Assembly (NCBI RefSeq): GCF_035704785.1
Contig: NZ_DASSWP010000109.1
Location: 1-13,675 of the forward strand
Reading direction: 5' to 3'
Source: Gracilimonas sp035704785
Lineage (GTDB): Bacteria; Bacteroidota; Rhodothermia; Balneolales; Balneolaceae
Length of the DNA: 13,675 nucleotides
A program made the position numbers and the translations under genes. Shown piece by piece: positions 8,301-13,675 of this stretch; position 1 is the first letter of the stretch, and every line of letters begins with the position of its first letter. The notes below the pieces were generated by a model that had not been told where the DNA came from, made no database searches, and saw nothing but the letters and a program-made list of their open reading frames with translations.

Positions 8301-10544
8301 GAAATTCAATCCGGTGCTTCATTAACCCTATTTGGTGGTAATGCCATCTCAGTTAGCGGAGCCCTAATCGTGGACGGGATCTTAGATATTTTGGATAACA
8401 CAGACATTACAACATTGGGTGGTTTTACGGGATCCGGTACTTTTACGGCCGGTGCCCAAACAAATGTCACCGTTGGAGGAGATATCACGGTAGGTAGCTT
8501 TCTTGCCCGTAACACAGGAGCTACTATCACATTAAACGGTGAAAGTCCACAAACAATATCAACTCCGAACTTTTTGGCACAGATTCTGAACATTGAAAAT
8601 GACGTGACTTTTAGTACCGGATCCGATCTGCTGGATGTAAATATTTTGAACATTGTAAGTGGGAATACCTTTGAACTTCAGTCAGGTGCCGGCATAACGC
8701 TTGATGTAACGCAACAGATAACAGGTCAGGGAACCCTTCTACTCAATGATAATACTTTTGTACTGAGAGGTAATGCAAGCCTTGAAAACATAGACGCAAG
8801 TGATGGTACTGTTATTTTTGGTATCAGGCTGGACGAGAGTTTTGTTGATTACCCTGACCTGCAACAACAGCAGATCTCTAATCTAACCGAGATGCAAAAC
8901 GCGGTCATCAACAATACAGAAGGAGTACAAACTTTTGATGATATTCTTATTTCAGGTGACCTCACCCTGCAAAACGGACCGCTGATCCTGAGTTCTGGTA
9001 AAAGTCTTATTGCACCTAACATCACATATGTGAATGGCACATTACGAATGCTGAGAAATATCAATGCTTCCCGCGGCTGGAGAATGATATCTGCCCCATT
9101 GCAGAGTGACTTTGATGACTTTTTGGACAAGACGGTTACCCAAGGCTTTACTGGGGCAAGTCTTGGAAACGATCCTGCCGACTCTCTTCAACCCAATGTG
9201 CTTTGGTATAACACAACCTATGAAGTAGCTGCTGAGTCACTAGGTACCACTGATAATCAGCGCTGGAGGGCTCCCGCTAACATTACTGAAACTCCTGTTG
9301 CCGGTCGGGGTTACTTTGTTTATTTCTTTGGAGATATCCCAAGCGATCCACGTTATAATACTCCTCTCCCACTTTCCCTGGATATTGAGGGACCGGAATA
9401 TCCGGCAGCAACCGGTACCTTTAACTTCTCTGAAGTAGCCTACAACGAAAATTCAGAGGGGTGGAATCTGGTTGGAAATCCATTTGCTTCCAGCCTCGAC
9501 TGGGATAATCCCGGCTGGACAAGAACCAATATCGATAAAGTGCTATATGTCTGGGATCCGGTGACCAACGACTACTTTTACTGGAATGGCATTGGTGGCG
9601 GTAATCTTGATGGAACTAAACTCGGCAATGGCATCATTCGGCCTTTTCAGGCTTTCTGGGTGAAGGCAAACGCGGATAATCCCGTACTCTCGGTAGATCA
9701 AAATGCCCGTACTACCGGGGGGACTTTCCTTAGCAAAAATAATAAAGAGCCTGAGGTCATTGCGCTGGAACTTTCATCCGGTGAATACTCCAAACCGACA
9801 CACATTACCTTGTCGCCCGGTGGAAGAACACAAAAAGATGATCGTGATGCCATACGACTGCTTCCTTTCGAAACAAATACCTATCTGGAGTTCTTCACGA
9901 CTTTGGATGACGGTACTCAGCTGGCCATCAATAATCTGGCCCGTGATTTCGGTTCGGAGATCGAAATTCCATTGCACGTTGGAGGTTTTGAAAATGGGAT
10001 CCCGCTTAATGGTTCATTTACTATAAAACTTCATAATCTGGATGAACTTCCACAGGGATGGTCTATAACTTTAAAAGACAAAGAAACGGATCGGCAGATC
10101 GACCTCAAGGATCAAGAGACATACACATTCGATCTGACACAGCAGGCCGGAAAAGCTAAAATGAACACAGTTCAGAACTTCAGTCTCACAAATGCCTCAT
10201 CTCAGTCTAAGGCTCAGGCCGATCTGAATTCCAGATTTACCCTTATCCTTTCACCGGGGGAAGATGCTGACGGACTGCCGGATCAATTTGAATTGTACAA
10301 CAACTACCCCAACCCTTTTAATCCCACCACTACCATCCGCTTTGCGGTCCCTATCGAAGGACCGGTTCAGCTTGATGTGTATGATATTCTCGGCAGAAAG
10401 GTCACCCAACTTGTAGATCAAAACTATCAAGCCGGTTTTCATGAAGTAACCTGGAAAGCCGGAAGCTTCGCCAGTGGGATATATATCTATCGGCTTACTA
10501 CCCAAAGCGGGGTTTTTGATAAAAAAATGAGCCTGATCAAGTAA
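5337..10544 (+). CDS. Giant secreted multi-domain protein with T9SS type A sorting domain
   Basis: This 1735-residue protein is probably surface-attached or released adhesin-like material; its ligand is unknown. Residues 1-26 are a signal peptide (cleavage probably after LTKA). Residues 30-285 are beta-rich. Ig-like repeats follow at about 288-387 and 391-492. Next come two copies of an A-B pair: A at 497-602 and 711-815 (both with QTAGxPF and SNSxI), B at 605-708 and 817-930, invasin/Big_1-like (xNGSSTSEITVQLRDEYSN against QGSSESTISIVLRDAFN). ENWNPQTVP (954-962) opens a stretch (to about 1240) of short repeats resembling a beta-helix. GWRMISAP (1247-1254) and GWNLVGNPF (1375-1383) mark a region often placed before T9SS domains. 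The C-terminal sorting domain spans about 1650-1735, with YPNPFNPTTTI (1657-1667), GRKV, GIYIYRL and the end KKMSLIK. I see no cysteine. No Shine-Dalgarno precedes the ATG; Met3 (5343) is an alternative start. Confidence 0.92.
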   Translation: MHMTKALKLSFTIILLILSASGLTKAQDVIRASGGTDLSIDLISSGQYVGITGPTIRETATGQLSQNGTIILTLPAGYEWNTALTGADITITITPTGAANTQLLASFSGFNNTQEAEFTIDAESVTRGNGQGPGRIEISGLQLRPATTAVPDIGNIANTGTTGPNVNYGDLSKVAGSIEEVSIETSANGSGQVVPAQDILAGNTLTVYAIGRDIGGNFVENVALASANDWSITNVTGNIPSTALDPAVNLRSATFSSQLTGSTNIQASLSGVTSVPSGTITVLPRDADQIVINTQPPATAVAGEVFSNDVVVHVLDIFGNLATTDNSTQATISINSGNGTLSGTLIQTAVNGVITFDDLSTDIANTIDLSITSTGLNSLTTTTVEIDNNIPAGLTYLVQPANTAQNQTITPPVQVQLVDTFGNYADTQGITIDLSASVDLDGSSVTSVLTDEDGKAVFDNIVIGNTAALGSATLTVQNAAGTYSQVSNTFEVISLNSLARFVVESTSDTPIAEQTAGQPFDIRIKAINGNDEIYTDFADTVRITSNSQIIVNGNPVSGLTSLPFENGVLDTTITLTTAGLSTISVENEELSRSGQSNEFNVLPGTLDPLTTLITANPTEILANGSSTSEITVQLRDEYSNNLQSGGETVEVFTDFGTFTGNTTSYTAVDQGDGTYTALLTSSQNASETATITAEVNSILVPDNATVDFTQGEVAGFIIDLPSSGSGPDTQTAGVPFPIDVQAIDAYGNVVTDFDGDVAISSNSNITEGASAAFVNGELLGHEITLTQSNLTATLTITANDLFNVQTTSGEFVVEAGSPDAATSVVVADPSVLQNQGSSESTISIVLRDAFNNRVLEQVPVSLNLTQLEENGNPSPDGVANASLSTPTWNATQQNYIATLTSTNTIELVEITGSYGNSPSTQITQTATVDIVNPIIWTANAGGPAGNRTDWTNPENWNPQTVPQADDYVIIPDVAELPVLDLNITLGSFEIQSGASLTLFGGNAISVSGALIVDGILDILDNTDITTLGGFTGSGTFTAGAQTNVTVGGDITVGSFLARNTGATITLNGESPQTISTPNFLAQILNIENDVTFSTGSDLLDVNILNIVSGNTFELQSGAGITLDVTQQITGQGTLLLNDNTFVLRGNASLENIDASDGTVIFGIRLDESFVDYPDLQQQQISNLTEMQNAVINNTEGVQTFDDILISGDLTLQNGPLILSSGKSLIAPNITYVNGTLRMLRNINASRGWRMISAPLQSDFDDFLDKTVTQGFTGASLGNDPADSLQPNVLWYNTTYEVAAESLGTTDNQRWRAPANITETPVAGRGYFVYFFGDIPSDPRYNTPLPLSLDIEGPEYPAATGTFNFSEVAYNENSEGWNLVGNPFASSLDWDNPGWTRTNIDKVLYVWDPVTNDYFYWNGIGGGNLDGTKLGNGIIRPFQAFWVKANADNPVLSVDQNARTTGGTFLSKNNKEPEVIALELSSGEYSKPTHITLSPGGRTQKDDRDAIRLLPFETNTYLEFFTTLDDGTQLAINNLARDFGSEIEIPLHVGGFENGIPLNGSFTIKLHNLDELPQGWSITLKDKETDRQIDLKDQETYTFDLTQQAGKAKMNTVQNFSLTNASSQSKAQADLNSRFTLILSPGEDADGLPDQFELYNNYPNPFNPTTTIRFAVPIEGPVQLDVYDILGRKVTQLVDQNYQAGFHEVTWKAGSFASGIYIYRLTTQSGVFDKKMSLIK

Positions 10545-10559
10545 TGTGCTTTGAATCTG

Positions 10560-10579
10560 ATTAGATAAAAAAATCTAAT
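10560..10579 (+). terminator. Weak hairpin after the giant gene, possible terminator
   Basis: ATTAGAT (10560-10566) and ATCTAAT (10573-10579) are perfect inverted repeats around a six-A loop, beginning 15 bases after the stop codon. The stem is AT-rich and is followed only by TTTG, so it would be a weak terminator at best. Its position directly after a long gene is the main support. Confidence 0.35.
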
Positions 10580-10638
10580 TTGTATTCATCCAATCTCTAT
10601 TCATATTTGATTCGTAACATTAATTGCTTTCGGGACTC

Positions 10639-10667
10639 TTGAAAGAAGATAGCACAAATATTAAAAT
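10639..10667 (+). promoter_or_regulatory. Sigma70-like promoter of the pilin-like operon
   Basis: TTGAAA (10639-10644) and TAAAAT (10662-10667) each match the consensus at 5 of 6 positions and are 17 bases apart, the optimal spacing. The start codon of the first gene follows 44 bases after the -10. This is the best promoter match I found in the window. The -10 lies inside a perfect AT palindrome that could hold a regulator. Confidence 0.5.
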
Positions 10668-10679
10668 TTTTTAATATTT
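10656..10679. promoter_or_regulatory. 24-base perfect palindrome over the -10, possible operator
   Basis: The sequence AAATATTAAAA, two central T bases, then TTTTAATATTT forms 11-base arms without a mismatch. It covers the -10 and the likely transcription start of the pilin-like operon. A dimeric repressor site would fit this position. Because it is all A and T, ease of melting or chance are alternative explanations. Confidence 0.35.
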
Positions 10680-10711
10680 TACATTGAATATCACAATCAA
10701 TTTTCAACATT

Positions 10712-11227
10712 ATGGTCGGTTATAGCGAACTCTTACAAACAATGGCAGCCATGGTCATATTTTCAATGATCTTGTTGAATGCCAATCTTATGATCCACCG
10801 AAATACGATCATGCAAATTGATGGAGAACTGGAGCAGGAAGTTATTGCTTTGGGGCAGGAAATTATTGAAGAAGCACATACCAAAGAATTTGATCAGGTA
10901 ACGGTTGGAAAGAACCTCCCTCCTGCTAACATCCCCGGAGATTTTACCGGGTATGGCAGCTTGGGTAGGGACGGTGAGGGTTCCAGAAGGTATTACAACG
11001 ATTTTGATGACTATAACGGGCATTTTGAAGTTGCCCAAACCCAACACGGCGATTTTGAGATCAATGTTGAGGTTGTATATTTAGATGAGAACACCATGGA
11101 ACCGGTTGCCGCTAAATCTACCTTCAAAAAAATTACAGTTACTATCACCAGTGAATTTTTAAGAGATAATGCAGGGAATCTGCAAAGCTATCAGCTTGAA
11201 TTTATTCGTAATTATTATGCTGACTAA
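10712..11227 (+). CDS. PilV/GspI-like pilin-related membrane protein
   Basis: The 171-residue protein has one hydrophobic N-terminal helix (about 8-28) and then a soluble domain, the layout of type IV pilins and pseudopilins. After the helix, ALGQEIIEEAHTKEFDQ (46-62) resembles the GspI/PilV stretch that runs into an Ile/Met-Glu-Glu and a Phe-Asp. YNDFDDYNGHFE (95-106) resembles the DDY/W-N-G segment of that family. The N-terminus is MVGYSELLQ. A Gly that could precede a prepilin-peptidase cut is at residue 3, but Glu falls at +3 instead of the canonical +5. An in-frame TGA at 10685-10687 excludes a longer ATG, GTG or TTG start. No Shine-Dalgarno is seen. It is the first of three closely spaced genes, 12 bases from the next. 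The assignment rests on pattern similarity and operon order. Confidence 0.6.
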   Translation: MVGYSELLQTMAAMVIFSMILLNANLMIHRNTIMQIDGELEQEVIALGQEIIEEAHTKEFDQVTVGKNLPPANIPGDFTGYGSLGRDGEGSRRYYNDFDDYNGHFEVAQTQHGDFEINVEVVYLDENTMEPVAAKSTFKKITVTITSEFLRDNAGNLQSYQLEFIRNYYAD

Positions 11228-11239
11228 AAGGAAAAAGAT

Positions 11240-11869
11240 ATGAATGTAGGACTAGTTGCAAGTTATGTCATAGCCGGGATCATCCTTGTTTCAATGTTAA
11301 TGATGAACATGCGTGTTTCAAACAGCAGTGTTGAATTAACATTAACTCAAATTACCAGGGAGAAAGCTTCAACTATCACTGATATGATCTATGATGATAT
11401 CCCTAACATGGGGTACAACCTTACAAGTACTACCACCGATATCCTGACCATCGCTGACTCAAATAAAATTCAGTTCTACAGAAAACTGGACAAATTCTCG
11501 CCCGGGAACCCTGAATTAATTACCTGGGAATTAACGGATGAGCCGGTAACGGAAACTCAGAACCCAAATGATGTGATCTTGAGACGTACCGTAGAAGTAA
11601 ATAGTACAACAGAAGTTACTGATATCAACTTAGGAGTAACCCGCTTTCGGATTTGGTATTTTGATGAGTTTGGTTTATCAACACTGCCGGAAGACGGTGA
11701 ATTTATACCAACACCGGTCAATGGAGTAATGAGAGATTCTGTAAGACAAATTTATATCGCATTAGAACTACAAAGCCCGGAGCCTTTGAATATAGGTTTC
11801 ACAGGAAACAGTCGTTATATCCGGTCCGGGTGGGAAAAAAGATTTTCCCCAGGCAATCTGGCGAATTAA
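11240..11869 (+). CDS. PilW-like pilin-related membrane protein
   Basis: The 209-residue protein begins MNVGLVASYV and has a single hydrophobic helix to about residue 24. MIYDDIPNMGYNLT (49-62) matches the PilW/GspJ hallmark of a short helix ending in D-I-x-x-x-GY. It is followed by the usual NKIQFYRKLD strand (75-84), the LRRTVEV segment (114-120), TRFRIWYFDEFG (134-145) and VRQIYIALELQSPEP (168-182). PilW proteins are minor pilins that help prime type IV pilus assembly. No Glu is found at +5 after the possible cleavage Gly4. The stop codon of the preceding gene (11225-11227) is in frame, so the short leader is real. A good ribosome site AAGGA (11228-11232) lies 7 bases before the ATG. The next gene starts 22 bases after its stop. 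Confidence 0.65.
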   Translation: MNVGLVASYVIAGIILVSMLMMNMRVSNSSVELTLTQITREKASTITDMIYDDIPNMGYNLTSTTTDILTIADSNKIQFYRKLDKFSPGNPELITWELTDEPVTETQNPNDVILRRTVEVNSTTEVTDINLGVTRFRIWYFDEFGLSTLPEDGEFIPTPVNGVMRDSVRQIYIALELQSPEPLNIGFTGNSRYIRSGWEKRFSPGNLAN

Positions 11870-11891
11870 TATAATAATTAGGTGATCTACT

Positions 11892-13028
11892 ATGGGAAGA
11901 GCAATGTTAATAATATGTTCAGCCGTCCTTATTTCGATGGGCTTTATAAGCATGAGTACATCCAAGCAAGGAAAGCTGCTTACACAGAATAATGTGGATT
12001 ATGCTGAATTTACTATGGCTAAAAATACGGCACACTCCGCCATTCAGTTAGCTATGCAGGAAATAAATCAGGATGATACTTTCCTGACCACTCATAGCGA
12101 AAGTAATCCATGGACAGGGAGTATTGAAGGCCGGACATTCGGATTATATATTGATGCTTTAAACAATGTGGCCGGTAATAGTTACTGGCAAACTGACTCT
12201 ATACGAATTGTTTCAAACGCAACTCAATATATCCAAAAAGGAAGTGGAACAGATTCAATTACTGTAGAAGTGGTAAGCCTTTATCTTAAGGAAAGCTTTA
12301 GCTCTTTGGTACCTGCATTTGGCGGGGCGCTCCAGTTTCCTACCGGATATGGCAGTCTTACAGCTGACGGTAATGCTCATGAAATCAATGGAGCACCACC
12401 GCATTGTGCTGCAAAACCGGCTATCGTTACGGGGAATCAGGATGTATATGATGATTTAAAAACCAAAGATGCTAATGATGAGCTTAATATTATAGGTGGT
12501 GATATATCTTATGACTCCACCTTGAATTATAATCCTACCGATGAACTTATCGAAAGACTTAAGAGTTCGGGGAATGCAGTTATAGTAGATGAAAATTATT
12601 CCGGTTCATTAGGAACTGCATCTAATCCCGGCGTATTTTTCATAAATGGTCATGTTACATTAACCGGTCAACAAAGTGAAGGGTATGGTATCATGATCAT
12701 TCAAGATGGTGCCTACATTGATTATGCTCAAGACGGTCTTTTAACCAACATCGTAGAAATCAGGGGGAATTTTGAGTTCAACGGTTTGGTCATCTTTGAG
12801 AATGCTAAATTATTTGAAGGAAAAGGTACACCAACTATCAATGGTTCAGTACTTGTAGGTCAAACAAACGATTCCGCTCCTATAGATATTAAATTATCTG
12901 GTAATGTTGCAATTAATTATGATTGCGACGGAGAAAATTATGCAAAAATTGCAGCCGCAGATGCAGTACAACAAAATAAATTTTCAAGGGTAGTTACCAC
13001 AGAAAGCTCAAACTTCACCGGTATTTAA
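11892..13028 (+). CDS. PilX-like protein with C-terminal beta-repeat domain
   Basis: The 378-residue protein has a hydrophobic N-terminal helix (4-20) followed by an amphipathic stretch with spaced alanines, AEFTMAKNTAHSAIQLAMQE (38-57). This is like the PilX N-terminal region, where the helix continues with AxxAxxxA. Residues 100-133 are a strand-rich segment (IRIVSNATQ, ITVEVVSLYL). From about 240 to 345 short repeats such as NPGVFFINGHVTLTG, GYGIMIIQDGAYID and TINGSVLVG suggest a beta-helix like that of some PilX-type (DUF7305-like) proteins. Cys9, Cys172 and Cys345 are the only cysteines. The leader is only MG, without Glu5. An in-frame TGA at 11883-11885 excludes a longer ATG, GTG or TTG leader. 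AGGTGA (11880-11885) is a ribosome site. A strong terminator follows, so this closes the operon. Confidence 0.62.
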   Translation: MGRAMLIICSAVLISMGFISMSTSKQGKLLTQNNVDYAEFTMAKNTAHSAIQLAMQEINQDDTFLTTHSESNPWTGSIEGRTFGLYIDALNNVAGNSYWQTDSIRIVSNATQYIQKGSGTDSITVEVVSLYLKESFSSLVPAFGGALQFPTGYGSLTADGNAHEINGAPPHCAAKPAIVTGNQDVYDDLKTKDANDELNIIGGDISYDSTLNYNPTDELIERLKSSGNAVIVDENYSGSLGTASNPGVFFINGHVTLTGQQSEGYGIMIIQDGAYIDYAQDGLLTNIVEIRGNFEFNGLVIFENAKLFEGKGTPTINGSVLVGQTNDSAPIDIKLSGNVAINYDCDGENYAKIAAADAVQQNKFSRVVTTESSNFTGI

Positions 13029-13045
13029 TTACAACAAAGTTTGTT

Positions 13046-13082
13046 AAGCAGAAGCTGGTAATTATCGGCTTCTGCTTTTTTT
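13046..13082 (+). terminator. Rho-independent terminator of the pilin-like operon
   Basis: AAGCAGAAGC (13046-13055) pairs perfectly with GCTTCTGCTT (13068-13077) around a 12-base loop. The stem ends in a run of seven T bases (13076-13082), of which the first two also pair in the stem base. It starts 17 bases after the stop codon of the PilX-like gene. It marks the 3' end of the three-gene transcript. Confidence 0.9.
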
Positions 13083-13092
13083 ATTGTCTCTA

Positions 13093-13161
13093 TCGAAAAT
13101 AAAACCTGAACATACAGGTTGATCAGGGGCAGAACCTCGGGCTGAAAATAGCTCCTGTCGA
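13093..13161 (+). ncRNA. Possible three-way-junction RNA upstream of the DUF4402-like gene
   Basis: Three nested or adjacent pairings fit one fold. P1 is TCGA (13093-13096) with TCGA (13158-13161). P2 is AACCTG (13103-13108) with CAGGTT (13115-13120) around a 6-base loop. P3 is CAGGGGC (13124-13130) with GCTCCTG (13151-13157), 7 pairs including one G-U. P3 abuts P1 directly. This resembles a compact riboswitch-like or leader-RNA topology between a terminator and the next start codon. P1 is only 4 bp, and I recognise no known riboswitch class in it. Confidence 0.3.
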
Positions 13162-13246
13162 ATTAAAATATATTAACTGGTTTTACTTCCCATTTAAGGT
13201 GACCTTTAGAGTGTATAAACATGTTCTATCCAATCTACCTTTATTT

Positions 13247-13675
13247 ATGAAAAGCACGGTTTTAGCAGCTTTATTCTTTGTTTTTGGATTTCAACAGATC
13301 TATGGACAAGACACTGGCGGAGGTATTTCTGCAGACATCAATGTAAGTGCTGAAGTCATGCAATCCATTCAGCTCGTTACGGTAAACTCCATGCGCTTTG
13401 GAGATATGCAGCCGGAACAAGGGCAGATCTATATCAACCCAATAACCAGCTTAAATGCAGGCTTTATGATCGCCATCGGAACCCCTGATACAGAATTTCG
13501 ATTAAATTACCTGCCCGAGAGAGAGCTGACCCATGTAAGCGGGAGATCATCTCTAACTTTTACTTACGAGATCTCAGGCAATACCGAAGAAAATCAGGCT
13601 ACTTCCGAGTTACTGGATGTTGACAACCGTAACATTCGTTTCAACAGTGAGGGGCGTTATTACATTTGGGTAGGC
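13247..13675 (+). CDS. Secreted DUF4402-like protein (partial, runs off the window)
   Basis: The first 143 residues are present; the 3' end lies beyond the window. The start MKSTVLAALFFVFGFQQIYG followed by QD is a typical signal peptide, with cleavage near residue 20-21. The mature part opens with ADINVSAEVMQSIQL (29-43) and NSMRFGDMQPEQG (47-59). It continues with a central strand AGFMIAI (71-77) and ends RFNSEGRYYIWVG (131-143). The order, strand of short-residue beta sequence with a FGxxxP turn, then GxY/F-xI-xVG, is that of the DUF4402 family of small secreted beta-sandwich proteins of unknown function. It lies just after the terminator of the pilin-like operon on the same strand, so it has its own promoter. 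No Shine-Dalgarno is seen. Incomplete at the 3' side. Confidence 0.7.
   Translation, partial: MKSTVLAALFFVFGFQQIYGQDTGGGISADINVSAEVMQSIQLVTVNSMRFGDMQPEQGQIYINPITSLNAGFMIAIGTPDTEFRLNYLPERELTHVSGRSSLTFTYEISGNTEENQATSELLDVDNRNIRFNSEGRYYIWVG

Noticed and set aside
8306..8653. 115-codon minus-strand frame within the giant gene
   Set aside because: It lies in the long plus-strand gene, whose repeats continue unbroken; low-complexity composition explains the open antisense frame.
9703..10026. 107-codon plus-strand frame inside the giant gene
   Set aside because: It is an out-of-frame shadow between the WNLVGNPF region and the sorting domain; no motif or ribosome site.
13093..13161. Known riboswitch (TPP, c-di-GMP, preQ1) identity for the structured region
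   Set aside because: The conserved core words of these classes are absent or in the wrong order, so only an unnamed structure can be proposed.

Overview
The window looks like chromosome of a marine, Bacteroidota-like bacterium, most likely Balneolota/Rhodothermota or a relative. This is inferred from three things. The C-terminal sorting signal of the giant surface protein carries the YPNPFNPTTTI type of type IX secretion (T9SS) motif common in those groups. Base composition is moderate to AT-rich. Several start codons have no Shine-Dalgarno sequence. There is no rRNA, tRNA, CRISPR array or intact transposase.

Left part (1-5144, all minus strand). It starts with 247 bases in which I see no gene. 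Next come a membrane-anchored alpha/beta hydrolase (248-1060), a 384-base gap holding a REP-like double hairpin, and a small EVE-domain protein (1445-1918). The dTDP-L-rhamnose operon follows in transcription order rmlA-rmlD-rmlC-rmlB (5144 down to 2030), with 1-base gaps and one ATGA overlap. Its four products convert glucose-1-phosphate plus dTTP into dTDP-L-rhamnose for surface polysaccharide. No glycosyltransferase lies beside it here.

Middle (5145-10544). A 192-base divergent intergenic region separates rmlA from a 1735-residue secreted protein on the plus strand. This protein has a signal peptide, a chain of Ig-like/invasin-like repeats including a tandem A-B-A-B duplication, a beta-rich segment, a WNLVGNPF-type region and a type A T9SS sorting domain. 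It is probably a cell-surface or released adhesin-like protein.

Right part (10712-13675, plus strand). A good sigma70-like promoter overlapped by a perfect AT palindrome precedes three tightly spaced genes. Their products resemble the minor-pilin set PilV, PilW and PilX, but each starts with an extremely short leader (MVG, MNVG, MG) and lacks a canonical Glu5. In-frame stops upstream rule out longer ATG/GTG/TTG-initiated leaders. A strong intrinsic terminator closes this operon. Then comes a possible three-way-junction RNA and the start of a secreted DUF4402-like protein that runs off the window. The right half therefore reads as a cell-surface locus: a T9SS cargo, a non-canonical pilin-like operon and a fimbrillin-like secreted protein. 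The most unusual part is the pilin-like trio; whether it forms one system with its neighbours is inference.
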